NCBI GenBank assembly: GCA_964020085.1
Contig: OZ026600.1
Span: 19,232,694 to 19,296,693 of the forward strand
Source: Micromussa lordhowensis
Taxonomy: Eukaryota; Cnidaria; Anthozoa; Scleractinia; Lobophylliidae
DNA length: 64,000 bases
Direction: 5' to 3'
Shown: one piece after another, positions 12,187 through 26,300 of the stretch
Numbering within the stretch: position 1 is the stretch's first letter
Layout: every line of letters begins with the position of its first letter
The notes under the pieces: generated by a model
Databases searched by the model: none
The model's input: the letters and a program-made list of their open reading frames with translations, nothing else
Told to the model about the DNA's origin: nothing
Program-made: the position numbers and the translations under genes

Positions 12187-12317
12187 TACGAAGATCCATA
12201 CATTGTTTTACACGAGCGTTTGACACTCGACCCGATAGCCTCTTTTTCATGCTATGCTCATAGAAATACTGCTGGATGGCTGGTTTTCGAGCTCAACTTC
12301 GATAAGAGCTATTTACA

Positions 12318-12988
12318 CACCTCTAGGCTGCTGTTTTTCTTATGGTTAGAAACTTAATTTATTGACCCTCTAAGTTGACTTTTTTCCAAAATGAAAATTA
12401 AAGAAGCGTGTTTTTCTCACGAACATTTCTCCATGCCTTAAGACATTTTTGCAAAGTGTGTATTTTGACGTTATGGGAAAGCTGTTGATATGCATAAGAT
12501 GTTCTCAAGTCCAGTTTGTGAGAAATTCTTCCGAAAATCTGAAATTAACTGCTATAAGGCTAGGCCAGTTGGTTTAGAAGGTCTATTCTAGATAATTGGT
12601 CAAGTTGTTTAAGTCCAGTTTGCTTTCAAAGGAAAGAAGTAATTAAGTGTAAGAAAAAAGTCGTATTGGGTCAGCTCAAACTACCGTGACATTGCACTCT
12701 TAAAGTAAAACTGAGCAACATGTAGCTTTTCTTGTTATGTTTTTGTTTGACAAGCGGTTTATCGTACCTGCCCAAACATGCACTTGCGTGCATAAGAAAT
12801 GGCTCGTTACACGTGATCACACAAATTTCCTTGCTTGTCTATACTGGTTTTCCTTTCTTCATTTGTATATTGGCCCACAGACGTTTAATTTTCATTTTTC
12901 ACTTCTGTGGGGTCGTTTCAATCCGAAGTTGTGCCAAACAGTTTCGTCGTAAAAGTTCCCGCATGATAGAAGAAAACGTTGTCCTGTA
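12318..12988 (+). promoter_or_regulatory. Upstream region of the giant gene
   Basis: 671 bp between the THAP element and the tentative start codon. No TATA box or other core promoter element is convincing. If exon 1 is right, the promoter and 5' UTR must lie here, immediately next to the right TIR of the element. Confidence 0.25.
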
Positions 12989-12989
12989 A
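12963..12989 (+). promoter_or_regulatory. Possible uORF overlapping the predicted start codon
   Basis: An ATG at 12963 opens an eight-codon frame (MIEENVVL) whose TAA at 12987-12989 overlaps the predicted main ATG as TAATG. If exon 1 is right, this arrangement could allow termination-reinitiation and dampen translation. It depends entirely on the tentative exon 1. Confidence 0.25.
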
Positions 12990-15607
12990 TGGCCGAGCAA
13001 GAGAAGACTTTCGTTTTACATGCATGGCTTTTGCATAGCGGTGAGTCATTGAAGCATTTGTGGACGCTTTTCCATTAACGCATACTCATGCTTGGAATTG
13101 AGTACTTAGCACTAGCGGAATCTGGCGTTTCGTGAGCGAATGATATAAAACTTGTGTAATGAAATGTAATTTGTTTAGTTCCTTTCTGCTCAAAGTATAA
13201 AAGGCACTTGTAAAGTGAGAAGTAAACTTTACGATAACTGAAAAGCATGGTTCACAGTATGCCTAACGTACAGATCTTTTCACGGCGCAAATTAATAGTT
13301 GTTTTTACATGTACAAATAGCAGTAGTCTAAAGGAATGTTTGATTTTGTATGTTCAAAATAGGTTTACATGCCTATCATGACAATTAGCTACCCACCCAT
13401 ATGGCACTGCAAACAACTTACAGTAATTTATGACACTAAGCAGAACTCCTACTTTACAATTTGATCTGCATAGATTACATTGAAAGTTACAAGAAACAGC
13501 CGTATGTGTTCAAATTATTAACATTCATGCGTATTAACATGTTGAGCAGTTCGCGTGGCGAAATTTGCACAAAAGTAACCCTGAATGCTTGCCACAAGTT
13601 TAACACAAAATAGGAACACGAGGCACATTTTTGCTTAAGTCGAATAATCATTATACCTGGTATAGTTTCGTCCTCGATACAAACTAAGACTTAGGTTGGC
13701 GATAACGATATCTATCCCGGGATATATATCTTCCTCAAGACTCCTCCACTCTTTTTTAAACCTTGACTAGTCATGACATCTGCCTGCACAAGTCGTTCCT
13801 CCAATAAGAAATATTTTATGCTTTTTATTTATATCTGTGTGTTATTTTCATGTTCTTTACTCTTGGGTCAATTCTTAGTCAATGTTCTTCCATGTTCGAA
13901 TCGGTAGTTTAACTACGTAGCATAAACCGTTCACAGAATGGTATAGAATTCACTAAAAGAGCAATTCAAAGACTTGGAAGTTTCGCGACTTAAAAAATAA
14001 CGGTCTTGTTTTACTAGATTTATTAGTCCAATTCTAAAGAACTCGATTCATTAATAATTAACTTCAGTGTACTAGTTTTGAATTCGACACTATCACGCGA
14101 AATGCTCAAATAAGAAAGTTTTGCTTTTATCATATTCGAGTTTTTAACGGGGAAAAGTTCAGGAAAAACTCCACATAATCGGAACATATTATGTTACAAA
14201 TATGGCGTGTTGGCTGAGAATTATTTCCGATTTTGAATCATGCAGAGATTTCGTTACAGTTCAGCATATTTTAATACACATTATTTCGCAGCTCTACGCT
14301 GAATATTAATGTATCTAACGTAGCCTATTGCACTGAGTTCAATATACTTTCAAAGCAACAAACAATTTTGAAGACATCACTGCGAACCACACAATGGTCC
14401 GTTTTGGTGGGCTGGCGTGTCATTTTCAGATATTGAAAAATTCTAAGATGGAAAATTTAAGTTTTAAACGTTTCTTTTTTTAATTAAAATTGCATCGACC
14501 AACCATCCCTTTAAAAAAATAAATATTTCTATAAATCTTTGTAACATCAGACTGAATCTGAAAATCAAAGAAAATTGGCCTTGAATGTTTGGAAATGTTT
14601 GTAGTGAGATGATTGCTGTGTTCTATTTTCACTAGTAAAGATTCCAGATTTATATTTTCACAAGCAATGGCATGTACTTGCTACGACTGACTGGCTTAGT
14701 TGAACATCCGGTTCGAAACCAAGGGTGCAATTAACAGTTTAATTACCTTGCTGGGTTACAACATAGTCATTATGACGTTAATCAAGTTTCAATATTCTAT
14801 GGAGCACTTTAGATCTTCTGTGCCTGAAAACAGTGCAGTCTGTTAATGAGTCTTTTAGTGAAAATACGAGTACCTTGGAAAATACCTTTTGAATCTCTCT
14901 CATAAAGTGATTTATCCCGTATTCCGCTTGTGTTAGCAGTCGAGAAACAAGTAACAAGCCGTCTTTCATTTCTCTGGGCCTGCTTTTATTCACTATGTAT
15001 CTGTGAAAAGCTGTTACCTTGTAATACGTTCCCTCGCTTTCGTTTATTTTTGGATACCGTATATTCCAGTTTAGAAGTAAAAGTTGATTCAGAGCCAAAT
15101 ACAAGATTGCATGCGAGTTATCTGCGTCTTTTGTTGACTGTAATGGGAGAAGGCTTTTCTTTGATTGAAAATCAAACCACCAGGATGTTTTCAAATGTTT
15201 TCCTCAAATGGTCAACGATTATGCAGAAATAATGATCACCATCAATAAAATGTTGACAGTGATTGCTACCCCGCATCTGCACGCACTTAATGTTCTGATG
15301 AATCATGATCAGCAAAAGTTTAACGACAGGATGTCAACACCTCCTTAGAGTAACATCAAGCTTGTAAATACATAATCAATGAAAAAACTGAAATAAAAGG
15401 TACAATTAGTGTGTTTTGTTGAAATTGCTATTGATAAATCAAAAATAATGATTGCAATCAGTTAACTTGTGATAAGAGACTGGATAACTATATTTTGCTG
15501 TGCCCACAGAGTGGGTAAAATATGCGACTTGATTCACTCGTCTTAGATTATTTTATTTTCCTTCCTAGTTTTTTTACTTTATATGCAACTGACCAACGCA
15601 GAACAGA
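12989..15607 (+). CDS. Tentative exons 1-2: signal peptide
   Basis: Exon 1 (12989-13040) starts at an ATG and ends one base into a codon before gtgagt. Exon 2 (15569-15607) lies between cttcctag and gtaagt and is phase 1 at both ends. Joined, they read [17 protein letters not shown] then [13 protein letters not shown], a short charged start followed by a hydrophobic stretch and a possible cleavage site after TNA. The last base then completes a Ser codon directly before the first MAM cysteine. The support is phase fit plus signal-like composition only; there is no domain homology. A different upstream first exon remains possible. Confidence 0.42.
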
Positions 15608-18600
15608 GTAAGTACACAATGTCCTTTTTATTAGCTATTTTTTTTTTTAAATTCTTGTTTTGCTTCTTACGTCTTTGAAGTTACTAGTTTGTATAGTATG
15701 ATCGTCCGGGTGAGTGTAGTTCTGAGAAGAACTGTTGTTGGTGACTGACGTTTCGACAACCTGAGCGGAAGTCATCTTCAGAGTCAAGTGAGGATGACTT
15801 CCGCTCAGGTTGTCGAAACGTCAGTCACCAACAACAGTTCTTCTCAGAACTACACTCACCCGGACGATCATACTATACGAACTACTGATACTCCTGGGTT
15901 CAAACCATTTACTATGTTTGAAGTTGCTGTAGGTAATGTTCTGTAATAATCAAATAACAATCCATGGGATTATAAACTTGCTCCTATTGCTCTTTTGCTG
16001 TGGCGTGCGTATTTTCGGGAGGCCTTTATAACAGGGAGTGGGTGGGGGGTGGTTGCTATCGTATGGAATTTTGCCTGCGTCTTAAAAAAATTCAGTTCGT
16101 GCAAGAATACTGCATAGTAAAGCTCTTGTGTTACGTGTATACCTAGAAAATTAAGAATTTTTTAACATCAAATGGACGGTTCGGTTTTGAAGCTACAGAG
16201 GAAAGCTATATATTACTTATTTGCAAGACATATGTTGAGATGCAAGTTTGCCTGTAACAACCCGATTTTTATGAAAATAATTTGAATCAAGGATCAAGAT
16301 CTCAATACGAAATTCAAAGATCTGGGACATGGTTTATTCCATAAAATCGGTCGAGTTTTAACCATTTAAGGTTATTTAAAAATAGGTTTATTCAAAATAA
16401 ATTTATTTCGCTTTCAGTTTTAAGCAGAATTTAGTGGTGAACAATAAAAACAAGAGAGATTTTATGTCTCGGGCCTGTGGCATGATAGCTGCCCTCGGAA
16501 ATGTTATGCTCTAAAAACACTATGTAGTTTTTGTTTTTAAACATCTAAATTTATGCAGCCAACTATCAGCCCTCAATGGCTTTTAGCACGCGCTTTCAGT
16601 TCTTACAGGATGTTTCGGTATTTATTAGTTAATTTACACGCTTCTTTTTCACACAACGGCAGTTAAACCAAAAACATACCCTCGAAACTTGTTAGTGGGT
16701 TTTAGGTAGCATGATATGAAATCGATTTATCCTGCTCTACATTTACTACTGCTGCTACCGTGTAGCAATCATCCTGCTTTGTTCCGTGATAGGTTGTAGC
16801 TTTGACTCTGGGCTGTGTTCTGGCTGGAGTCAAAATTATCAGGATGTCTTTGACTGGACAAACCAGTACGGTTCGACTCCTTCTTCATCCACAGGGCCTT
16901 CTTCTGACCATGGGGGCTACGGTAGGTTAATAATGTCAACTGTTCTTCTTATAATTATTTTCCGGCTTTTAAAAGGATCCAAAATTCAAGGTTTTTTATT
17001 CTGATCAACTGCTTATAGGTGCAGTTAAGGTAATGTCTGCATATGAGCCAAGTGGCCCATCAGGCCGGAGCTTATCTCGGTTTCTGTAGCATGAACCGAC
17101 TAGGAGTATTTCTACTCCCCCTTGAATGAGATGCTAGTCCATCACAGGGTTACCCCCAGCATTAAATTCGCCGGTACCCGTTTATACACCTGGGTGGAGA
17201 GAGGCTCTGTGAGAGCTAACCAAGAGACCACCACGTCTCTACAGGTGTAGTTAAAACGATATTTTATTACGCGTGCAAGGTTTCGCGTACACTACAAGCA
17301 AAGGAAATTGGTGTGGTCGAAAAAAATATTAGGAGTGCACAGATCGGAAAAGCCGATCCGATTACGTGTTCAAGTAAGACTCGTTTTGTCAAATAAATGA
17401 AGAAGCGTCCTCAAGTGAATTACTCAGAAAATAAATTTTCTGAGTTCTCCAACGGGAGTCAAAACGCATGACCACAATACCGCGTGGACGCTCTAACCAC
17501 TGAGCTATGGAGGACTCATGGCGAGCAAGGTCGAAAACTAGGTTCTTATGTGTGACACATGTCCTGTCAGTACTGCAAGGCTCAATATGTTGACATGATA
17601 AATGTGGATAAATGATGAGTGAAATAGTGACTTGGATAAAGTGAAATAAACGAAGAAGCGTTCTCAACTGAATATAAATTTTCTGAGTTTCTCAATGGGA
17701 GTCGAACCCATGACCTTCCAGAATACCAGTTGGACGCTCTAATCACTGAGATATGGAGGACTTCATTTTCTGAGTAATTCACTTGAGAACGCAACTTTAT
17801 CCAAGTCACCATTTCAGTCATCACTCTTTTTGTCGCTAGAGGGTTACCCAAAAATGCGAACCATACAATTTAAATTTCATTTGTTCAGCTATCGATTCCA
17901 TTCTTGGGGGGAATTAATGTGGGCTACTCGCTCAGCCCCGCCAGTCATTTTCTCCTTGTACTGCCTGGATATTTAAACACGGTGAGGATTTAAGCTGCAA
18001 GTGAGGCTGTTTAGAAAATAAAATTTTAAAAGATAAGTAAAGTTGTTCTATAAAATTACAATTTCAAACTGCAATTAAAATACAACACAATTATAAACTA
18101 CAATTTAAAATCACAGCTGTTTATTAGAATTCAAAATTAATAGAATATACATCAACAGTCGAATGTTGCCTTGTAGGACGCTACATGTATATCGAGACCT
18201 CGTCACCCCGGCTATATGGTGACAACGCTAAACTCGAATTTTCAGTGTCTAGCTTTGATATTGGGGAATTATCTTGCCTGGAGTTTTATTACCACATGCA
18301 TGGATACAGAGTAAATACTCTCTACGTCTTCAACGAAAATACAAGGGTGTTTACTAAATCAGGAAACCAAGGCGACCAATGGCTGAAAGCCAAGATTACC
18401 ATGACTTTGGGGAGCAAAGTAAGTTGAATTTTATACTTGTGTTTTGTTTTCATGACATATTATTTCACAATATGTACAAGTAGGTAAAGGAAAGATAACA
18501 CAAAATGAAATAATAAATTGAGAAAAACTCATTTTATAGCTCAGCTCATAAGCTTTTCATCAATTATCTTTTCCCGGTTATACCTTACATCTAGTTTTAG

Positions 18601-21600
18601 TTATTAGTTTGAATATCACGAGTTGTGTAAATTACATTGAACCTTCATACGATTCCTGCAGTGCAATTTTAAAATTAACGATAAACTGGCCTGCTTTCAG
18701 CCAATCACAAAAAAGGAATTTTCTCAGTCATACAATAAGCCACCTTAAACTGGCTAATGTGGTAAGTGGATAGCGTAGAAAGAGCCATTGTTCATTAGTA
18801 GTTTGTTAGGTTGTGGTTTTGGCGATCAGCATTCGTTCTTGTACTCAGATTACCTTCGAGGGGATAAGGGGAACAGACTACACGGGAGACATTGCCATCG
18901 ATGACGTGTCCATTACCGCTGGCATCTGCCAAGGTACGTCTGAAAGTAAACTGAGTGTATCCTAATTTTTGACATATCTTCTTTGAATTTGCGTTTTATA
19001 CTATACTCCTTGTCATCAATAGGAGATGAGACTTTGACAACAAAAACTGTAAGGCAGTCTTATTCATAGAAATAAAGATCATGCGTTCTAAAGGTATCCG
19101 CCGTCGAGTGTCGATCGATACCCTCGATCAACCTTCGATCAACACTTGATCGATACTCGTTCGACACTCGATCGACTCCGATCGACACCTCGGTTGACAC
19201 TCGATCGACACTCCATCGACATCTCGGTCGACAGTGGACAAATTTTCGATCGATGCATATGAGTCAGTCGACACTCTGCCGACTATCGACCGCCTGTTGA
19301 TCAAGTGTCGATCAAGTGTCGACCGAATATCGATCAAGATGTTGATCGAGTACCGGAGTACCGATCGAGATGTCGATTAGGGGTATTGATGGACGCCCGA
19401 CCGCGGATGCCTTTACTACACATCTCAGCTGTCTATTGATAACTTTTTTTTCATTTTAGGATGCACAGAAAACGTCAACAAATCGTTTGGTAGACTGGAC
19501 GTCACATATACGAGTAAATTTGACCCGTACTGCAACTTGACAATCTCGCACACAGGGATAACTCAGGCCGTAGCCATTGTTTCGATCAACCAGATATACT
19601 TTGCTTCCAGCAGGTATACTCTTTTGGTTACTATTAACCTAATTCAGGGTTGAAACAATTTTAAACAAAGTCTGTCACTTGTTGAAAGACGTGTGTCTAT
19701 ATATAGTCTCTTCGACATAAGATTCCACAAGAGAGAAAAACGTACTGGCGATTTGACAAAACATTGGCCAGAAAACATTTTTTCAAATATATCGAGAGCT
19801 TTTAATTAGCAAACTATATGTGAGAAAATTGAAAAGAGAAATTACATGTCGAAGAAAGATGTAGACACTTCACATGCATCTCTTCTAGGCCTCTAGTTTG
19901 ACCTTGGTTTTGACTCCCACGAAACCTTGAACGCCCATCCAAGAAAAATATCCCAAATCATTTTAAAGTTAGAGTCTGGTAATTATAGGTTCTATTCCGT
20001 ATCTCTAATTTTCATGAAAAGTTACTTTAAAAAGACCAGGACCAAGCCATTCAAAACCCGATTGAGCTAAGCCAGGATTAGCGAGAATTTTTATTTACGT
20101 TTTGTAGTTTTTCGGTAAGGTTTTCTGTTTACAGTGTTTGTTTTGAGTTTGAAGAATCTGAAACTACACAAGACATAATCAGTAAAAACATTTTAGAAGA
20201 GAAAAATGCTTCGGTTAACTTTTAATCCTGGGTTAGCGTCAACCGGCATTCGAACAATCCGGTCTTTAAATGAAGGCCTTACTCCAGTGGCCAACGCGTC
20301 GGTCGACAGTCGGCTGACCGTCAGCCGACTGTCGGTCTACTGTCTGCCGACAGTCGGCCGACTGTCGACCGACGCAATGGTCGACGCGTTGGGATCGGAT
20401 TCTTTACCTTTACTGCACACTTGTTGTATGTAGCCTTTAGGATTTGCAAGTAGTGACAAACATATTTCATTTTGTCCCGCAGTGAATATGTCAAAATTTT
20501 CGACGGAAATGGAACAGAGGTCTTTGTTCTTAGTGGATGGCTCTCGTCCTCCAAGAAAACAATTCACGAAATTTCGTTTGGAGAATCCAAAAATATTACG
20601 ATACAAGTCTCTCTTGTCTACAGCAAGAGTTATGTCAAAATTGACTACGGCACTTTGAATCAAAGTCTGGATTCAGGTAAGGAAGAGAATAAAATTAATA
20701 AATCGTCATATTTACGGTTTTACCGAGCAAGTGATCCATTCGATCTCAAAATTACACCCAAAACATCACCAATACACTCTCTTCTTTCATAGTTTAAGAA
20801 GACACCAACGCTGAGAGTCACTAGAGGAAGTTTATTTTGACAACTCCTTGAAAGAACAAAATCATGAAGCCTGACAAAATGAAAGGCTTGAGTCTGTACA
20901 GTCCAATAATTCAATGCTGCTAGGGAGATACTTAAAAATCAACGATTTTGTCGCTGAGATAGTTCATAGAAAAACATCTTCAGTACATGGTTGTCTGTAC
21001 CTTTCCATTCAGGAATATTGGAAATTATTACGGAACCACTGAAATTTTATGAAATGTGACTGAGCCATAATTTCCAGTCCGTACTGCGCAGTCTCAGCAC
21101 CCAAATGTTCTGGGAACTGGAACTGGACTGCTTATCTTATTTCTGGGGAACTTTAAATTAATTTTCAACTTTTTCTTTGGTTTTTGCTACTACGAAGTTG
21201 TTTCATCTTGTGATACCAGAAAGAACGAAGCATAACGCTTCGCAATCACGTTGAATTTACCTTTTGCATTTTGTGACGTCTAATAGACGTAAACAAACTC
21301 TGGAGAGTGGGCAACACGGACTGGAAATCTTACCAACATTTCAGGCTCAAATGGCAAACAAACAAACAAACAAACAAAAACAAAACAACTAAGTTCAGAC
21401 TCGGTCCAGAAATTACACGTTCTTACAAAAAAGAAGTGTATTTCACATCACTGGGTTTAACTGTTAGCAAATATCAAATTGAGTGTTCTGTTTTAGTTAT
21501 TGCACTAACTCTAACATACCACAGCTTTCCCCTTGGCCGACTTGAACATGACCGTTGTAAACAGAACCACGAACAGCATCGAGATAGTTTGGAGCAACCC

Positions 21601-23357
21601 CATCCATCTACACAAAGGTGGAGTGCATTTTTATGCTGCTCTTGCGAAAAGTTCCACCAGCAGCAGCGACCCAATTGGCAAAATAGTGCCTGGAAATACA
21701 ACAACAACGGAGATAATGGACCTTGAAGCTTACACAGAGTATAACGTTAGTGTTGTAGTCGTGAATGTTAATGGAACAGAGTTCAAAACTGTAGATGTCT
21801 TGGTCTGGACCGACGAAGGAGGTGGGTTCTAAACACTTCAAAACAAAGAACTTCCTTTTGGTATTGTTTTGTGTTGGTCAAATATGTTCGTATTTCTGTG
21901 TATAAGAACAAGGAAAACAACAACAACAACAAAAAACTGCAGTAACATTTTAGTCCTAATTAGTTCGACAGGAAGAAGAACTTTGAAGTCTGAGGAGTGG
22001 ATTCTTAATGAAATAACTTCACCACGACACATTCCCGAAACGTTTAGTCCAGAATAGTTCACGATGAGATTTAAGTAAATTGTTTTAATCTTGGCAAATA
22101 GCTATCATTGGTGGTCTTATTTAGAAAACGTTCCTCTTGCTTAGAGCCCCAAGCCTGGATTACGGGTAGGAAAAAACATTACAGAAATGGTTTTAAATTT
22201 CTTCTTATGGCTCATACAGACTGAGGTACCTATTCCGTTGCCATTAGGAGATTATGAGCACTTAAGAAAAAAATAGTAATTCCGTTTATTTCCTTTTCAG
22301 TTCCTAGTAGGGCTCCTAATTTGCTGAGGGTGACAAGCTTTGAATTTACATCCGACCTTCTGGTGGAGTGGAACCCTCTTTCCCAGTACTTCGCCAATGG
22401 CAAGCTCTTAGGGTACACAATCTACTACAGAGAAAGCAGCTTTTATTGGTCAAAATATCAAAGTGTGGACACCAGTAGTCCCTACCCTATGCAAGTGAAA
22501 TTGAAAGACCTTAAACCAGGGCAGCAATATAGTGTTTATGTAGCCGCTTTTACGTCAAAGGGAGTAGGACCATGGTCGCACGGTTATTATGCGACCACAG
22601 GTATGTCTTTATGAGACAATTCGTTGTGTATAAATTACGGATCTACATCAAAGGTCTTGGGATACATGTAAAAATCCAGAAATACTAGTTTTGAGGGTGT
22701 TCAGTGAAAAAATAATAATTGCAAGAAAATAGGAAATTGTTGCTATAAAACCGCAGGGGTCGGAATAGTAATAAGCTTGTACATCATGCTGAGATAGACA
22801 GGCATATTTTTCAGTGGGTTGTTAGGCAGATAGGTATTATCTTCCTACTTGTTCTTGTTACTAAAAAGTAGTTGTTGTTCCACTGTTCTTAAAGGTTGCT
22901 TCATCGCTTTAAATGAAAGCTTTGGCCATATAGACTATACAGGCACGAATAACAACCACCTTCGATGCAGTTGGATGATTCAAAACGCTGGTATACGCGA
23001 AGCTATCGCTTTGATTTCTGTGCAAGCAATTAATCTTCAATATTGCAGGTAATGTGAAATGGTCATTTATTTAAGAAGTAGAAATCTTGTTCCCTGTTTC
23101 TATCGGGTTACGGAACACGAGTGGAAGTTTGGGAAAACCCAAAATACTGTGGATATACGAGCCGAAACTTGCACGCGTATTTCTATAACTCGAAAGAAAC
23201 ATGTTACACATGCTTCCTTTTTTCTTTTAGAAAATACCGCGCGAGGAGAAAAAGAAGAAAACTTGTTTAGTAATGGTAATGGGACTGAGTGGAGTCCAAT
23301 TCGGTCTGTAATCATACAAGTGATAACAAAATCGGACGACCGCGCAGCGGGAGTCCG

Positions 23358-23399
<42 letters not shown>

Positions 23400-26300
23400 A
23401 CGAAGTCTTATTACCAATTAATCATAAAAATTACAATTTCCGAGAAAAGAAGAATCGCAAAGTTATAAAAGAAAGGGAAAATTTGCATCAAAAGACTGAC
23501 AAAGGAAGCTAAATGGTTTTATGTCGCTCTCAAATCGAGATTGGTTGATTTAAACTACAACTTTAAATGTGATTCGCTTCTTGAACTGTCTGATAACAAA
23601 CTGTCCAATAACAAACTGTCCGATAACAACTTGGTAAGTGAATTAGTGGAAAATAAGAGTTTTGTAAACCAATCACAATCGAGGAAATTGTATTTTTTTA
23701 TGATTAGTTTGATTATCAAAATGTATATTATCTTTGTTCGCGACATCATTATGTCAACAGCTCGTGCTAGTTCTGTGTTTCTCAGTATCGAGTTATGGAA
23801 ACACCAATAAGCGCTAGTATTCTTGGGGTGTTTTCTAATTACTTTTACAATAATTATGTGTTACCCATGGCCATACTCCATTTCGTCGAATGTCGCATAC
23901 ACTACTTTGAGTAACAGTATACAATGCAGTGCTGGATGATTACGTTGGATTTGGGCCCCTTGCTGTTTTAACAGGCTGCTAATTTTGTGTAAAAGGAAAT
24001 GCGATGATAATGGATAAATCATTTCTGTACGTTTTAGTTTAAGCTCACCCGTTACCCAAAGTTGTATTTTGATTGAAATGATTACATAGATAAACGGTAC
24101 AATTTATATTGCAAGTAACAGGATGGGATCCTTTTTGCCTGCGTTGATCTAAGGTGTGAATTATGTATTCTTTCTTCTTGGTTATTCAGCGAATATGCCA
24201 GGATAACTGTTGGGAACTCCACTGAAGTTCTCTATCACAGTGGTTGTGCAGGGCCATTTGCTCCAGAAATTCTCACAGATGTCCATTTTGGGCTCTCAGA
24301 TAACATCTCTGTTCAAGTATATTTTGGAAGTTCAAGTAGTAATATCAACATTAAGTTTGCCATCTTGAAGAAAGGTCTGACGTCAGGTATGTAAATAAGC
24401 ACTACTAACTATACTATAAAGGAAAGCAAATGACGGTCATCATCATCATGCTCCTCCTCCTCATCATCATCATGATCGTCGTCATCCTCCTCCTCCTCCT
24501 CTTCATCATCATTAAGAACTACTATCTCCACTTCCAATACTACCACTATTGCAACTGCTATCACCGCACTGCCTTTGACAACGTTATCATTACTTTAACT
24601 ACTGCAACTGCCACTACCACCTCCATTACCCTTGACACTACCCCTACCTCCACCCCTACCACCACCATCACCACAAACCGCCACTACTCACCACCCCGTT
24701 TTCCCCTGCCATTATCCAACTTTACGGCTCGAAAATATCACCCAATACTGCCATCCGTTGGCAGCAGTAATTGTTTTAATTAACCCTTTGTCATTTTTGC
24801 TTGATTCTCATGTGATTAATTTGGTAATTGTTCTTCATTCGTTTCCAAAGCAATGCTGGTCGCGGGATGGAATCTAACAATCCTTAACGCTGAATCCACC
24901 AGCTTCATTCTTCAGTGGCCCGGACTCAATGCAAACGTCAACAATCGCGCAGGGCTTTACCTGATCGAGGTAAAAAGTGCTGACCATATTTTACTAGCGG
25001 TGGAAACTGTTGCTGGAAACACTTCTTCTAAAAATATTAAAGGATTGAGCCCTTCGTCAACGTATCATGTGGTCGTTTTTGGCGTTGATGAAATTGGACA
25101 ACCGTATAAGAGCTTAGAAAGTATTGTTACTTCGAAAACAGGTATGAAAACTTGGGTTAAATGCCTGCATATAAATGCTTGTTATATTTATAGTCTTTAT
25201 ATGGGGTTGTTTGAAATATACTTCAGAAACGAGTTATAAGAATAATTTCGAAGCACAATCGTATTTTTTATGTGGTTAAAAATTCTAAATTTTAAAAACA
25301 TTATCAAACTTTAATTAGGTAAAGTTATGTACTTTACTCCGTTTTCAAGGCACAAAATCCTTTAATTCTCTCTTTCCTGAAATTCAAAATGCTTCTAGTA
25401 TTGCTGCGTTCACCTCTAAACTTAAGCCATCTTTCTTGGTTTCGTGTATCTCGTACCACTTCTTAGGGTGCCTGTTTGTGCTTTTTTCGTATTTGCGCGT
25501 TTAGCTTTACTTAGCTATTTATTATATTCATAATCATTATTATATATTATATTATTATTATATTATATTATATTCATAATTTACTTAGCTATTCATAATC
25601 ATTTTGTGTGCTGATGACAGCATGTTTATTGTTTTTTACGTCTTAGGTATCTTAAAGGTAGTTCTTTATATCAGCCTTATTGGCTTCCCTGGGCTTCTTT
25701 GCTTTATAGAAAAGCTGGTAATTTAATCTCACTGAAAATCTTTCTGCAAATCGTTCCGGAGCGACGTTTGCCATAGAATAGCCCGTGATCTCGTATTAAA
25801 CAGTCATCTTCCCCATTCCCTCCCTAAGTGTACGGCTTAGCCAAGTTTGACTGTCTAATTAATGAATTTTTTGATTAACTGACTTAGTATTTTGCGGTGT
25901 TCGACCAAGTACATCCCGAATCGTTGGTGGAACAGTGGCGAAAGTCAATAGCTGGCCATGGCAGGCGATGTTAGTAAACAGTTATGGAAGTCAATTTTGT
26001 GGCGGCTCCTTAGTGGATGCAGACTGGGTAGTGACTGCAGCTCACTGTGTGAATGGAAAATCGCCCTCCAGTATCAAAATAAGGTGTTATTATTCTCCTT
26101 ACTTCGGACTTATGCGCCTACTAGCGCGCACAGACTGGATGATGAGGATTCTCCTTACTTACTGGAGTTTTAATCACTAAAACTATAGAAAATAACATAA
26201 AATAGTTCGAGAAATGCATTCAAGACGAATGGTACCTTGTTACATTCAGAATGTAACATGGCACCAAATATGGAATTCTGCTCAAGAAAAATGGAAAAAG

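Larger units (their letters stand above)
10014..12317. mobile_element. TIR-flanked THAP element
   Basis: About 91 bp at 10014-10104 recurs inverted at 12226-12317 (shared ends tgtaaatagctcttatcg and gaggctatcgggtcgag, about 85-90% alike). Inside are the THAP ORF and a convergent SAP/SWIM-like ORF, each beginning just within a TIR. I see no clear target-site duplication. The middle (10500-11230) is AT-rich with no ORF. Most likely a degraded two-gene DNA transposon; the superfamily is not determined. Confidence 0.65.

Noticed and set aside
14778..15232. Opposed ORFs of 138 (minus) and 100 (plus) codons in intron 1
   Set aside because: No domain, signal or splice context; they are the same DNA read on two strands, and such lengths occur by chance.
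24430..24877. 117- and 81-codon ORFs rich in Ile/Leu and Thr/Pro
   Set aside because: Translation of CAT/CTC and ACC microsatellites in intron 11.
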